In this document: positions 1 through 8,885 of the stretch, piece after piece
Layout: every line of letters starts with the position of its first letter
Numbering within the stretch: the stretch's first letter is position 1
Assembly (NCBI RefSeq): GCF_900107285.1
Contig: NZ_FNPK01000004.1
Coordinates: 124,001 to 188,000, forward strand
Direction of reading: 5' to 3'
DNA length: 64,000 bases
Source of the DNA: Acinetobacter kyonggiensis
GTDB lineage: Bacteria > Pseudomonadota > Gammaproteobacteria > Pseudomonadales > Moraxellaceae
Made by a program: the position numbers and the translations under genes
The notes under the pieces: generated by a model
The model's database searches: none
Told to the model about the DNA's origin: nothing
The model's input: the letters and a program-made list of their open reading frames with translations, nothing else

Positions 1-480
1 ACTGAATCTTTAACCACGGAAGATAACCTTGCCAGTGTGCCTTACTATAATTGGCAACATAGCATTATCGTTCCACAAAACCATGCACTCGCCAATAAAA
101 CTGATATTACTTTAGAAGATTTAGCTCACTATCCAATTATTACTTACCATGGCGGTTTTACGGGTCGTTCAAAAATTGATAAAGCCTTCGAAGATGCCGG
201 CATTGATGTCGATATCGTTATGTCAGCATTGGATGCCGATGTGATTAAAACCTATGTCGAGCTGAATATGGGAGTCGGTATTGTCAACAATGTTGCTTAC
301 GATACTGAACGTGATTACCGTTTAAAACAAATCCCAACGGATATTTTTGGAGTCAATACCACTTGGATTGCAGTCCGTAAAGGTCATTTACTTCGCGGTT
401 ATGGTTATGAGTTTATTTCACTTTGCTCACCAGAAGCGGATATTAAAGCCCTAAAAAGAGTGGCTTACCCAGAAGATTAA
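1..480 (+). CDS. cysB: CysB-type LysR transcriptional regulator (C-terminal part, cut by window edge)
   Basis: The reading frame is open from base 1, so only the C-terminal 159 residues of a LysR-type regulator are visible; the DNA-binding helix-turn-helix lies outside the window. The visible part is the periplasmic-binding-like effector domain. It carries the segment GGFTGRSKIDKAF followed by DADVIKTYVELNMGVGIV, which closely resembles the effector-binding region of CysB, the activator of sulfur-assimilation genes that senses O-acetylserine or N-acetylserine. Cbl, a close CysB paralogue, cannot be excluded from this fragment. A simple hairpin terminator follows the stop codon. Confidence 0.85.
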   Translation, partial: TESLTTEDNLASVPYYNWQHSIIVPQNHALANKTDITLEDLAHYPIITYHGGFTGRSKIDKAFEDAGIDVDIVMSALDADVIKTYVELNMGVGIVNNVAYDTERDYRLKQIPTDIFGVNTTWIAVRKGHLLRGYGYEFISLCSPEADIKALKRVAYPED

Positions 481-502
481 AAGTCACATTATTGTTTAAC
501 AT

Positions 503-529
503 AAGGGATATAAAAATATCCCTTTTTTT
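503..529 (+). terminator. Rho-independent terminator after cysB
   Basis: An AAGGGATAT stem closes with ATATCCCTT and runs into a T tract, 23 bases after the cysB stop codon. The A-rich 5' side could also let it work on the other strand, but no gene points that way. Confidence 0.75.
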
Positions 530-603
530 AATTTTAATTCACTGTTTTTCTTGAACGGTGTATTGATCAAAATAATGATGCATAATTTTAATGCTATAAA
601 ATA

Positions 604-651
604 TAGGGTCTGCTGATATGTGCTGTGCAAAAAATAGCGCGTAAGTAAAAT
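604..651 (+). repeat. Left copy of a MITE-like repeat (conserved 5' part)
   Basis: This 48-base segment matches 2380-2427 at 42 of 48 positions by eye, in the same orientation, including the run GTGCAAAAAATAGCG. Downstream similarity decays, although a GACAGACTTAGA motif at about 777-788 resembles GACAAACTTAGA in the second copy, so the degenerate element may extend to about 790. The whole 481-983 gap otherwise holds only the cysB terminator and the AT-rich leader of the next gene. Confidence 0.6.
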
Positions 652-983
652 CCAAAAGCACCTTATTTATAAACAACTTAGCGCTCTCTTTTTACGCATA
701 AAAATATTCAGCGAACGTAAAATGTGCATATTGTTTAAAAATGCCCAAATTAAGTTCGGGGTCTATTCCATAACCTGACAGACTTAGATCATAAAACAAT
801 CCTAAATTTAAGATTTTTTAGCCCGCAAATAGGCTCAAGCCAATTAAATACACTTTTCCCAGTAAGATTTTATATTTCTGTTCCATCAAAAACTCGACAT
901 TCAATTTCTCTATCTTTAGCTAATATCTGGCATCTATCTTGCTGTTTGAAGGCGTTCAATCCACTATAGAATTCGGTAAATTA

Positions 984-2366
984 ATGAAAAAAATATTATT
1001 AAACAAAGTTTTTCTTATACTCTATTTAGTGGGACTCAGTTTTTTACTGGCCAGTTGTCAAAAAGAACCTGATCCAAAAGCTGCCGCAAGCCCTTTAGCG
1101 ATTGAAAAAACAACCCTCACAATCGGCTTTGTGAAATTGACCGACATGGCACCTTTAGCCATTGCTGTCGAAAAAGGCTTTTTTAAAGATGAAGGTCTGA
1201 ATGTCAAACTCGAAGCACAATCTAGTTGGGGTGTGCTTTACCAGCGTGTAGAAAAAGGTGAACTAGATGCAGCCCATATGCTCGCTGCGATGCCTTTAGC
1301 ATCACTCATTGATCCATCAGCACATAAAATCCCAATCATTACCCCTTTTACTCTGTCCTATAATGGTGCCGCGATTACTGTTTCAAATAATGTTTGGAAT
1401 GAAATGAAAAAAAATGTTGCGATGGAACATAATCTACCCAAACATCCGATCAGTGCCAGCAGTTTAAAACCTGTCATTGCTCAATATAAGCAGCAACAAA
1501 AAGTGTTTAAATTAGGCATGACCTTTCCGATGGGCACACATAACTATATGCTGCGCTATTGGCTTGCTGCGGGTGGAATTCATCCAGGAACATATGATCC
1601 TGCACACAATGATACAAGTGGTCACATTGGCTCTGATGTAGATTTAACCGTTATTCCTCCACCAGAGATGGTATCAACGATGGTCGAAGGTGTAACTTCA
1701 GGCTATAGCGTAGGTGAACCATGGAATCAAAAAGCAGTTAAAAAAGGCTTTGGTGTATCGGTAATTACTTCAGATGCCATTTGGGAAAATGGTGCTGATA
1801 AAGTATTTGGTTTAACCAAAACATTTGCACAACAAAACCCAACCACGACCCTTAAATTAGTTAAAGCTTTAATCCGGGCTTCGCATTGGTTAGATGAAAA
1901 CAACTATGCAAACCGTAAAGAAGCCACAGAAATTATTGCTCAAGATAATTATATCCGTGTTGATAAAGACATTATTACCAATAGTATGACAGGTGTATTT
2001 GAGTATGAACCAGGCGATGTTCGTCCAGCAAAATCATTTCATACTTTCTTCAAAGGACAGTATGGCATCCCCTATTATTCAGATGCAGTATGGTGGTTAA
2101 CCCAAATGCGTCGTTGGGGTCAAATCAGCAAGAGCCAAACAGATCAATGGTATCTAGAAACGGCTAAGCAAGCTTATCGTCCAGACATCTATACACAAGC
2201 GGCCCAAGCCTTAATTGATGAAGGGAAAATGCAAGTAACACAGTTCCCAACACTAAAAAATAATGCCTTTATAAAAGCCCCACAAGCCAGCGCTCTCGAC
2301 CACGTGGCTTTTGATGCTAATCAACCAAATCGCTTCTTAGCAACATTTAAAATTGGCTATAAATAA
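984..2366 (+). CDS. CmpA/NrtA-family ABC transporter substrate-binding lipoprotein
   Basis: The 460-residue protein starts with a lipoprotein signal, MKKILLNKVF... ending in the lipobox LLASC with Cys25, so it should be anchored on the periplasmic side of a membrane. I chose the ATG at 984 because the upstream in-frame extension has only a non-ATG start and would lie in front of the signal peptide. The mature part begins with TLTIGFVKLTDMAPLAIAVEKGFF, characteristic of nitrate/sulfonate/bicarbonate binding proteins (NrtA, CmpA), and continues with family segments such as FPMGTHNYMLRYWLAAGGI and EPWNQKAV. No permease or ATPase gene adjoins it, so it is an orphan component or works with a transporter or sensor encoded elsewhere. 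It lies between two copies of a short repeat. The ligand cannot be read from the sequence. Confidence 0.8.
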   Translation: MKKILLNKVFLILYLVGLSFLLASCQKEPDPKAAASPLAIEKTTLTIGFVKLTDMAPLAIAVEKGFFKDEGLNVKLEAQSSWGVLYQRVEKGELDAAHMLAAMPLASLIDPSAHKIPIITPFTLSYNGAAITVSNNVWNEMKKNVAMEHNLPKHPISASSLKPVIAQYKQQQKVFKLGMTFPMGTHNYMLRYWLAAGGIHPGTYDPAHNDTSGHIGSDVDLTVIPPPEMVSTMVEGVTSGYSVGEPWNQKAVKKGFGVSVITSDAIWENGADKVFGLTKTFAQQNPTTTLKLVKALIRASHWLDENNYANRKEATEIIAQDNYIRVDKDIITNSMTGVFEYEPGDVRPAKSFHTFFKGQYGIPYYSDAVWWLTQMRRWGQISKSQTDQWYLETAKQAYRPDIYTQAAQALIDEGKMQVTQFPTLKNNAFIKAPQASALDHVAFDANQPNRFLATFKIGYK

Positions 2367-2379
2367 AGCCTGTTGAAAT

Positions 2380-2573
2380 TAGGGTCTATTGGCATTTGCT
2401 GTGCAAAAAATAGCGAGTAAGTAAAATTTAAGCGCCAAACTAAATCTACTTCTCGCTATAACCACTCGATATGACAAACTTAGACAGAGCTATGAAAAAT
2501 TTTTATTCTCGCTTATATTTTTATTTGGTTAGGGGCTTAACAAGTTAATATTATAAAATGTCAACAGCCCCTA
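2380..2573 (+). mobile_element. MITE-like element with imperfect terminal inverted repeats
   Basis: The left end TAGGGTCTATTGGCATTT and the reverse complement of the right end, TAGGGGCTGTTGACATTT, match at most positions, with TA on both outer edges. The 194-base body has no substantial ORF. The ends look like those of a transposase-encoding insertion sequence, so I infer a non-autonomous derivative or remnant; I cannot name the parent IS. The element occupies most of the 358-base gap between the binding-protein gene and the FadL-family gene. Confidence 0.55.
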
Positions 2574-2724
2574 GTATAAACAATGTTAAAACTCTGCTTG
2601 CCCAGATGAAACAAAACAGCATAAAGTATCAACACTGAATAAAAAATATTCAATGACAACGTGTGTAATTCAGTTTCATACACCCACGATCTAAGCAAAT
2701 TTATTCTTTCATTTGGGGCTCTCT

Positions 2725-3921
2725 ATGAAAGCTACAGCACTTTGTATAAGTATGTGCATTTTTTTGCCAACACAAGTATTTTCCGCTGCCCTTGAAACGT
2801 CTAACCAAAGTATTGCTTCATTTTTAGAATCCAACAATTACTTGGAGTTTTCAAGCGCAATTGTAGATGCCAATGTTTCAGGCAACATTTACCGACCAGA
2901 AGCTAATGATCCCACTATATTGACAGAAATTTCTACCCCAAATTTTGTCCAACAATATGTGCTTTTTAACGCAGGCTTAAAATTACAACTCCATCCCAAT
3001 TGGTCTTTTGGTTTCATTTACGACCAACCCTTTGGGACAAATGTCAGTTACACTTTAGCCCCTGTTCCGACCAGCCCATCCGATTTAATCAATGCCACTC
3101 AATTTAAATTAGACACCAAAAATATAACCTCTCTTTTAGGTTATCAACCCAATCCTTGCTTGAATTTTTATGCAGGTTTAGGCTATCAAACCTTAACCAC
3201 ACAGTTAAAAATTTCGGGGCAATCATCGGGTTTATTAATTGACTATAAAGGAGACATTCAAAAAGATACTGCTCATGGTTGGCTCATAGGCATGAGCTAT
3301 CAAATTCCTGAATATGCACTTAAAACATCCCTCACTTATCGCGCTAAAATTCGACATAAACAACCCTTTAATGAACAAACAACCACCACCCCTGCAATAC
3401 CTCTACTCAATTTAAGCTCAGATCAAAACACCACAATTGAAACACCTCAATCGATCAACCTTGAGTTTCAATCTGGTATAACAGCGCATAATTTAATTTA
3501 TGGTTCGCTACGTTGGGTCAATTGGCAAAATTTTAAAATTGCTTCACCCTTGATCAGTTCAAGTAGTAGTAGCCCTGTCATGTTGGTGGATTATCAAAAA
3601 AACCAGTGGGCAACAACGCTAGGTCTTGCCCATGTATTAAACGATAAATGGACATCCACAATAGATATAGGGCGTGATAGCGGCATTGGTAATCCAGCTT
3701 CAACCCTAAGCCCTTCAAATGGTTTTTATAGCTTAGGTCTCGGAAGTTTTTATCAGATTCACTCTAATTTATTTATTGCAGGTGGAGTTAAATACTTCAA
3801 ATTAAACAAAGCCAAAGTTCAACAAGACACAAATGGTTCGGGCAGTTTATTTAAACCGCTATCTTCTGTAAACAATAACCATGCCTTAGCTTATGGCATA
3901 AAAATGGGTTATCGTTTTTAA
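2725..3921 (+). CDS. OmpP1/FadL/TodX-family outer-membrane transport protein
   Basis: The 398-residue protein has a cleavable signal peptide (MKATALCISMCIFLPTQVFSA) and then alternating beta-strand-like sequence ending in an aromatic C-terminus (YGIKMGYRF), typical of an outer-membrane beta-barrel. The mature N-terminus, with ALETSNQSIASFLESNNYLEF, resembles the plug region of FadL-like channels for hydrophobic substrates. I start at the ATG at 2725 rather than the in-frame TTG at 2713 because this gives the signal peptide directly. Family membership is likely; the substrate (fatty acid, hydrocarbon or aromatic) is unknown. It stands alone and ends at a bidirectional terminator shared with convergent carO. 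Confidence 0.75.
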   Translation: MKATALCISMCIFLPTQVFSAALETSNQSIASFLESNNYLEFSSAIVDANVSGNIYRPEANDPTILTEISTPNFVQQYVLFNAGLKLQLHPNWSFGFIYDQPFGTNVSYTLAPVPTSPSDLINATQFKLDTKNITSLLGYQPNPCLNFYAGLGYQTLTTQLKISGQSSGLLIDYKGDIQKDTAHGWLIGMSYQIPEYALKTSLTYRAKIRHKQPFNEQTTTTPAIPLLNLSSDQNTTIETPQSINLEFQSGITAHNLIYGSLRWVNWQNFKIASPLISSSSSSPVMLVDYQKNQWATTLGLAHVLNDKWTSTIDIGRDSGIGNPASTLSPSNGFYSLGLGSFYQIHSNLFIAGGVKYFKLNKAKVQQDTNGSGSLFKPLSSVNNNHALAYGIKMGYRF

Positions 3922-3947
3922 CGTAAAAAACATCTAATCTTTAAAAT

Positions 3948-3974
3948 AAAAAACGAGCCGAAGCTCGTTTTTTT
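3948..3974. terminator. Bidirectional terminator between the FadL-family gene and carO
   Basis: A perfect stem AAACGAGC-CGAA-GCTCGTTT with an A-rich left flank and a T run on the right sits between two convergent genes and can serve both. Confidence 0.85.
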
Positions 3975-3991
3975 AGAATGAGATTTTAAAA

Positions 3992-4729
3992 TTAGAAGTG
4001 ATAACTTACACCAAGTTTAGCGACTGGCATCCACTCGTATTTATTATCATTCGCAATTTTTTGTTCTTCAGCAGCAACAGCATCACCAATCAATACGCCA
4101 CTACCATTTGTTAAGTCCCCATATGCAGTTAAGTTAACTTTTGGATTACCTGTGTAGTAGGCACCTACTTCACCAAATACACCAAATCGCTCATTAATTT
4201 TTGGTGCCCAACCAAAACCTAGGTATGGTGCAATATCATTTTCATAAGCAAGATGACCTTGTACACCACCAGGACCAGTAAAGGTTGAATTGTCAACTTT
4301 AATTGAACCTTCAGAATTTTTATTACGCTTATCAAGATCATATTGGCTATCGATGTAACCTACACCAGCAGCCATATATACGCCTTGTGCCCAACGATTT
4401 CCACTCGCACCCCAAGGACGAATTTCAGCATTTAAATAGCCAACCTTATTGTCCATTTCCATATCATATTTTGTACCGTTGATTGATAAATCATCAGACC
4501 AAGAAATATCACCACCGTTATAACCCAATGCTAAACCGACATATGGGTTTGCAGTCCAAAGTAAAGCACCACCATAGCCCGTTGTCCCCACTTCAGCACG
4601 AATACCTGTTGGCACAAGTTGATTTCGATCAAATGCATAACCATCTTGTACGACTGTCTCATCAGCCATTGCTGTTCCTGCAATAGCGGTCAATACAGTT
4701 GCCGCAAGAAGCGTGTGTAAAGTCTTCAT
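3992..4729 (-). CDS. carO: CarO-type outer-membrane channel
   Basis: The 245-residue protein has a signal peptide ending in AMA-DE and beta-barrel features up to the C-terminal VSYHF. Segments such as RAEVGTTGYGGALLW, ANPYVGLALGYNGGDISW, NAEIRPWGAS and FGEVGAYYTGNPKV match what I know of CarO, the Acinetobacter outer-membrane protein whose loss is associated with carbapenem resistance and which is thought to pass basic amino acids. The start at 4729 is preceded by AAGGAGATATAC at good spacing, so the longer in-frame start at 4768 is unlikely. The upstream gap of 289 bases to divergent dapD is very AT-rich and should hold both promoters. Some variable-loop sequence differs from the A. baumannii protein I remember, suggesting another species or allele. 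Confidence 0.9.
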   Translation of the reverse strand: MKTLHTLLAATVLTAIAGTAMADETVVQDGYAFDRNQLVPTGIRAEVGTTGYGGALLWTANPYVGLALGYNGGDISWSDDLSINGTKYDMEMDNKVGYLNAEIRPWGASGNRWAQGVYMAAGVGYIDSQYDLDKRNKNSEGSIKVDNSTFTGPGGVQGHLAYENDIAPYLGFGWAPKINERFGVFGEVGAYYTGNPKVNLTAYGDLTNGSGVLIGDAVAAEEQKIANDNKYEWMPVAKLGVSYHF

Positions 4730-5018
4730 TGTATATCTCCTTAAAAAATTATTTTCATCATTAATCATGTTTTCTATATCTGGACTATAAAATAAAATTT
4801 GATTAACTTTTATTCTAATTTTGCTTAGTTTTTGTTATTTTTTGATACAATTCATTTTTGATTATTAATTTTTTATTGTTCGTTAAATAATCTGTTTTTC
4901 CTTTTTTATATCACTCCATTCAGCTTTAATAATTAATTCCGATCTAAAGCGACTTTTTCATCTATTCTTGTCTCAATATAGTGTAAAATCTTGAAAATTT
5001 TTTTGGAAATGGAAGATC

Positions 5019-5840
5019 ATGTCTCAGCTTTCAACAATCATTGAACAAGCTTTTGAAGATCGTGCAAATTTCACAGCAGCAAATTGCGCTGTAGAAATTC
5101 GTAATGCTGTAGAAGAAGCGATTGCTGGCCTAGATAACGGCACACTTCGTGTAGCTGAAAAAATCGATGGTGAATGGATTGTTCATCAATGGCTTAAAAA
5201 AGCAGTTTTGTTATCTTTCAAATTGAACGACAACAAACCAATCGAGTCTGGTGATCTTCGTTTCTATGACAAAGTAGACACTAAATTTAAAGGCTGGACT
5301 GAAGCACAATTTCAAGCTGCTGGCGTACGTGTAGTACCGCCTGCTGTTGCTCGTAAAGGCAGCTTCCAAGCTAAAAGTGTGATCTTGATGCCATCTTATG
5401 TGAACATTGGTGCCTATGTTGACGAAGGTACAATGGTTGACACATGGGCAACTGTAGGTTCGTGTGCACAAATTGGTAAAAACGTACACTTATCTGGTGG
5501 CGTAGGTATTGGTGGTGTTCTTGAGCCATTACAAGCAAACCCAACAATTATTGAAGACAACTGCTTCATTGGTGCACGCTCTGAAATCGTTGAAGGCGTA
5601 ATCGTTGAAGAAGGCTCTGTCATTTCAATGGGCGTGTTCATTGGTCAATCAACTAAAATTTATGACCGCGCAACTGGCGAAGTTCATTATGGTCGCGTAC
5701 CTGCGGGTTCGGTTGTTGTTGCCGGTAGCCTTCCATCGAAATGTGGTACTTACAGCTTATATGCTGCGATTATCGTGAAAAAAGTTGATGCGAAAACTCG
5801 CGCTAAAACAAGCCTGAACGATTTATTACGCGAAGACTAA
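5019..5840 (+). CDS. dapD: 2,3,4,5-tetrahydropyridine-2,6-dicarboxylate N-succinyltransferase
   Basis: DapD transfers succinyl from succinyl-CoA to tetrahydrodipicolinate in the succinylase branch of lysine and diaminopimelate synthesis, in the cytoplasm. The 273-residue length equals the family norm. The N-terminal helical domain is followed from about residue 120 by left-handed beta-helix hexapeptide repeats ([40 protein letters not shown]), and the C-terminus has [15 protein letters not shown]. It is a single gene with its own terminator downstream. Codon usage matches the surrounding core genes. Confidence 0.97.
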   Translation: MSQLSTIIEQAFEDRANFTAANCAVEIRNAVEEAIAGLDNGTLRVAEKIDGEWIVHQWLKKAVLLSFKLNDNKPIESGDLRFYDKVDTKFKGWTEAQFQAAGVRVVPPAVARKGSFQAKSVILMPSYVNIGAYVDEGTMVDTWATVGSCAQIGKNVHLSGGVGIGGVLEPLQANPTIIEDNCFIGARSEIVEGVIVEEGSVISMGVFIGQSTKIYDRATGEVHYGRVPAGSVVVAGSLPSKCGTYSLYAAIIVKKVDAKTRAKTSLNDLLRED

Positions 5841-5876
5841 TTTTCTATTCATTTTCTTGCGGAGCTATCGCTCCTC

Positions 5877-5917
5877 ATCTCTACGGTCAAACATGAGCGT
5901 AGAGATTTTTGTTTTTA
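5877..5917 (+). terminator. Terminator after dapD
   Basis: The arms ATCTCTACG and CGTAGAGAT enclose a 12-base loop and are followed by TTTTTGTTTTT. A smaller GGAGC/GCTCC hairpin lies just before it. Confidence 0.85.
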
Positions 5918-5953
5918 TACTCTCTCATTTGTTTGGTGCGGTAAATTTTTGTT

Positions 5954-6664
5954 ATGAATACTCTTCGATCTTCTACTATTCCTGTTTCTGATCCGTCTGC
6001 GGGTTTACGTATCACGGAGATTTTCTATTCATTACAAGGTGAAGCCAATGCTGCGGGCTTACCGACGGTTTTTATTCGTTTAACCGGTTGTCCTTTACGT
6101 TGTACTTACTGTGATACCACTTATTCTTTTGAAGGTGGTGAGCGCCAATCTTTAGAGCAGATTATTCAAACAACGCTCGATTTTAAAACCCCTTATATTT
6201 GTGTGACGGGCGGTGAACCGCTTGCTCAACCCAATGCTCTTCCTTTAATGACACGCCTTGCCGATTTAGGCTGCGAAGTCTCTTTAGAAACCAGTGGTGC
6301 TTTAGATGTTTCTAAAGTTGACCCGCGTGTTTCTAAAGTGCTTGATTTAAAAACACCCACCTCTGGTGAAGAAAAAAGAAATTTACTCAGTAATTTGGAT
6401 CATTTAACTCAGCATGATCAAATCAAATTTGTGATTTGTAATCGCGAAGATTATGAATGGTCAAAACAGCAAGTTGAGCAGTATCAATTGGTGGATAAAG
6501 TGAGCACTGTTTGGTTCTCTCCTGCCTTTGCCGTTGAGAAAGGTAATGTTCGCTTACCGCAACTTGCGCGTGATTTAGCACAATGGATTTTAGAAGACCA
6601 TCTCCCTGTTCGTTTCCAATTGCAATTACACAAATTGCTTTGGAATGACGAAACTGGTCGTTAA
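5954..6664 (+). CDS. queE: 7-carboxy-7-deazaguanine synthase
   Basis: QueE is a radical-SAM enzyme that converts 6-carboxytetrahydropterin to 7-carboxy-7-deazaguanine in the queuosine pathway. The 236-residue protein has the substrate-binding start ITEIFYSLQGE, the iron-sulfur motif CPLRCTYC (Cys46, Cys50, Cys53; CX3CX2C) and a CVTGGEPL motif. The next gene, queC, catalyses the following step and begins 42 bases after the stop, so the two are probably co-transcribed. Confidence 0.95.
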   Translation: MNTLRSSTIPVSDPSAGLRITEIFYSLQGEANAAGLPTVFIRLTGCPLRCTYCDTTYSFEGGERQSLEQIIQTTLDFKTPYICVTGGEPLAQPNALPLMTRLADLGCEVSLETSGALDVSKVDPRVSKVLDLKTPTSGEEKRNLLSNLDHLTQHDQIKFVICNREDYEWSKQQVEQYQLVDKVSTVWFSPAFAVEKGNVRLPQLARDLAQWILEDHLPVRFQLQLHKLLWNDETGR

Positions 6665-6706
6665 TCTATTTCTGTTCTTAAAATATATCTATTTGGAGAT
6701 TTTAAT

Positions 6707-7378
6707 ATGCGCCCTCGTGCCATAGTTTTGTTATCTGGCGGCTTAGACTCAACGACTTGTTTGGCTTGGGCGCAAGCACGTTATGAATGTATTGCCATCA
6801 GTTTTATGTATGGTCAGCGTTCGACCACTGAACTTGATGCTGCTCGTGCATTAACCCAACGTGCGGGTGTAGAACATCGTGTCATTAATATTGATTTAGG
6901 TAACTTAGGTGGCTCTGCTTTAACAGACTTAAGTATTGATGTCCCTGAACAAGAACAAGTGGGTATTCCTGTAACTTATGTTCCAGCACGTAACACCATT
7001 TTTCTCTCCTACGCGCTTGCTGCCGCGGAAGTTTTTGGTGCAGAAGCAATTATCATTGGCATCAATGCCGTTGATTATTCAGGCTATCCAGACTGTCGTC
7101 CTGAATTTATTGATGCTTTTGCAACCATGGCTCGCCTTGCAACTAAAGTTGGCGTGGAAGGAAAACCTCTTAAATTTGAAACACCTTTGTTACATTTATC
7201 CAAAGCAAATATCATTCGCTTAGGTATAGAACATGGCGTAGACTATAGCCAAACAGTGTCATGCTACCAAGCAGACGACCTAGGGCGTGCTTGTGGCAAA
7301 TGCGATAGTTGCCGCTTACGTAAGCAAGGTTTTGTTGATGCAGGTATCACAGATCCAACACGTTATATACCGTCTTAA
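6707..7378 (+). CDS. queC: 7-cyano-7-deazaguanine (preQ0) synthase
   Basis: QueC converts 7-carboxy-7-deazaguanine to preQ0 using ATP and ammonia. The 223-residue protein begins with the PP-loop SGGLDST (residues 10-16). It has the [18 protein letters not shown] segment and a C-terminal zinc-binding cysteine cluster ([17 protein letters not shown]). A GGAG ribosome-binding site lies upstream of ATG 6707. The gene follows queE closely, and the next gene's Shine-Dalgarno region overlaps its stop codon, indicating a three-gene transcript. Confidence 0.96.
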   Translation: MRPRAIVLLSGGLDSTTCLAWAQARYECIAISFMYGQRSTTELDAARALTQRAGVEHRVINIDLGNLGGSALTDLSIDVPEQEQVGIPVTYVPARNTIFLSYALAAAEVFGAEAIIIGINAVDYSGYPDCRPEFIDAFATMARLATKVGVEGKPLKFETPLLHLSKANIIRLGIEHGVDYSQTVSCYQADDLGRACGKCDSCRLRKQGFVDAGITDPTRYIPS

Positions 7379-7391
7379 CAAGGTACAGTTT

Positions 7392-7811
7392 ATGAAAAAT
7401 TTGAAATCAAACATTATTCTTTCTACATTCGTTTCTGCTGTTGCAATGATGGCAACTGCTTCTCATGCTGCTGAATCAAACAAACTTCAGGAAGCATATA
7501 AAAGCACCAATGTAAAATCGGCTTTAATTAATGTTTGTAAAGATGAAACTGGTAAAAGTAAAAAATTATCAGCAGCAGAAGTTAGTAAATATTGTACTTG
7601 TGCGGTTGAAGCTGACGGTAAATTAACCAATGCGCAAAAATGGGAAATCCAAAGTACCATTAACCAAAAGAAAAGCCCTGCGACTTTAACTTTTGTACAA
7701 AAGCAAAATAAAGATCTACAGACTTGTTTTGGCCCACAACTAACCAGCAAGCTTAAAAGCTTAACTGAAGAAGCAATGAAAGCTGCACAGGCTGCTCAAG
7801 CTAAAAAATAA
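7392..7811 (+). CDS. Small periplasmic protein of unknown function
   Basis: The 139-residue protein has a signal peptide (MKNLKSNIILSTFVSAVAMM, cleaved near SHA-AE) followed by a lysine- and alanine-rich soluble domain. It has four cysteines: one in INVCKD, two in YCTC and one in QTCFG, consistent with two disulfides in the periplasm. The start is the ATG at 7392 because it yields the signal peptide and an AAGG lies at the queC stop. It appears co-transcribed with queE-queC, but nothing in it suggests a role in queuosine synthesis. I do not recognise a named family. Confidence 0.75.
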   Translation: MKNLKSNIILSTFVSAVAMMATASHAAESNKLQEAYKSTNVKSALINVCKDETGKSKKLSAAEVSKYCTCAVEADGKLTNAQKWEIQSTINQKKSPATLTFVQKQNKDLQTCFGPQLTSKLKSLTEEAMKAAQAAQAKK

Positions 7812-7846
7812 GTTTATTAATGCCCCTAAAAGCCTGCTATTGCAGT

Positions 7847-7887
7847 AATGCCAGTCAGTTAAGAAATTGACTGGCATTTTATTTTTT
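7847..7887 (+). terminator. Terminator of the queE-queC operon
   Basis: AATGCCAGTCA pairs with TGACTGGCATT around a 10-base loop, followed by TTATTTTTT. The 5' arm also belongs to a much longer inverted repeat (7828-7863 with 8127-8161). Confidence 0.8.
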
Positions 7888-8132
7888 AAATTCATGATGT
7901 TATTCGACACGCGGAAACGTCATCCGCAACTGTTCGAGGCAAAACCACTTTGAAAAAGTAAGGTTTCTGCGATGAATTGATCAATCAAAGGTATTTGGCG
8001 AGTTTTGCGGATGACAAATGCCTTTGATTACTTTAGGCTTATCCAAAGTAATAGATGAGCTCCAAAGATTGGATTTAACACGATAAGACTCCGTCGTGAA
8101 TAACCAAGAACTTTATTTCTAAAACCCTTAAC
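7879..8132 (+). repeat. Structured intergenic repeat, type A copy 1, inside a split hairpin
   Basis: The segment lies between two direct copies of TGACTGGCATT (7868-7878 and 8133-8143), and outside these lie the arms of a long inverted repeat. Its core shares with 14094-14310 the motifs ATTCGAYACGCGG, GCAACTGTTCGAGGCA, CGAGTTTTGC and AAGACTCCG. Inside it GTCATCCGCAA (7919-7929) pairs with TTGCGGATGAC (8005-8015), and AATCAAAGG pairs with CCTTTGATT. This accounts for most of the 367-base gap between 7811 and 8179; I see no ORF in it. Confidence 0.65.
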
Positions 8133-8178
8133 TGACTGGCATTATGCTATTGCAGGCTTTTTTAGCTATGGATAATGT

Positions 8179-8871
8179 ATGCAACAGCAATGGAAAACCA
8201 ACGCGACTCAAGAAAAATTTATCGTGTCTTATAGCGGTGGCAAAGACAGCACCCTCGCCTTGTATCACGCGATGCAGGTCGGTAAAGCTATTGGCTTAAT
8301 CGTGATGCTTGAAGAGCAAGGACTACGTTCACGTTCCCATGCCATGAACATGGATATCATTCAAGCGCAAGCCAATGCCTTAGGTTTACCCATCATTACT
8401 GCGTCTTCAAGTTGGAATGACTATGAGACTGAATTTTTAAAATTGTTGGCACATGCCAAACAGCAAGGTGCAGACGTTTTAGTCACAGGTGATTTAGATA
8501 TGCCTGAACATGGTTGTTGGCATGATCGGATTACTCAACAAGCTGGGTTGAAACTCTGTATGCCGCTTTGGGAACGGCCACATCGGGAAGTGATTGAAGA
8601 ATTCATTCAGCTTGGTTTTAAGACCATGATTGTGACTGTTAACCTTAACTTAGGCATGAAAGTTGATGATTTAGGAAAAATTTTAACCTTGGATTATATT
8701 CAAGAATTAGAAAATCGAGGGATCGATCCTTGTGGTGAAGGCGGTGAATTTCACAGCACCGTAATTGATGGGCCTTTATTTACAGCACCAATTGCTGTAC
8801 GCAAAGGTGATATTCTATATCATGAAAATTATGCCTTTTTAGCACTCGAATTAGAAAGCAATTCATTTTAA
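8179..8871 (+). CDS. PP-loop ATP-binding protein of the diphthine-ammonia-ligase-like (DUF71) family
   Basis: The 230-residue protein has the ATP-pyrophosphatase loop SGGKDST at residues 19-25 and the later family segments VTGDLDMPEHGCWHDRI and GIDPCGEGGEFHSTVIDGP. In eukaryotes and archaea this family amidates diphthine on elongation factor 2, but bacteria lack diphthamide, so the bacterial substrate is unknown. It lies 14 bases before the peroxiredoxin gene in the same direction, so the two are probably co-transcribed. It starts just downstream of the repeat-split hairpin. Confidence 0.85.
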   Translation: MQQQWKTNATQEKFIVSYSGGKDSTLALYHAMQVGKAIGLIVMLEEQGLRSRSHAMNMDIIQAQANALGLPIITASSSWNDYETEFLKLLAHAKQQGADVLVTGDLDMPEHGCWHDRITQQAGLKLCMPLWERPHREVIEEFIQLGFKTMIVTVNLNLGMKVDDLGKILTLDYIQELENRGIDPCGEGGEFHSTVIDGPLFTAPIAVRKGDILYHENYAFLALELESNSF

Positions 8872-8885
8872 TCAAGGATTAAAGC

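Noticed and set aside
939..983. Upstream extension of the binding-lipoprotein gene
   Set aside because: It begins at a non-ATG codon and would bury the lipoprotein signal peptide behind 15 residues; the ATG at 984 gives the proper lipobox position.
2380..2573. An intact insertion sequence
   Set aside because: The inverted-repeat-bounded segment is only 194 bases and has no transposase ORF, so it is called MITE-like only.
5841..5953. A preQ1 riboswitch in front of queE
   Set aside because: The region contains the dapD terminator and a small hairpin, but I see no preQ1 aptamer features; queE-queC also make precursors rather than import them.
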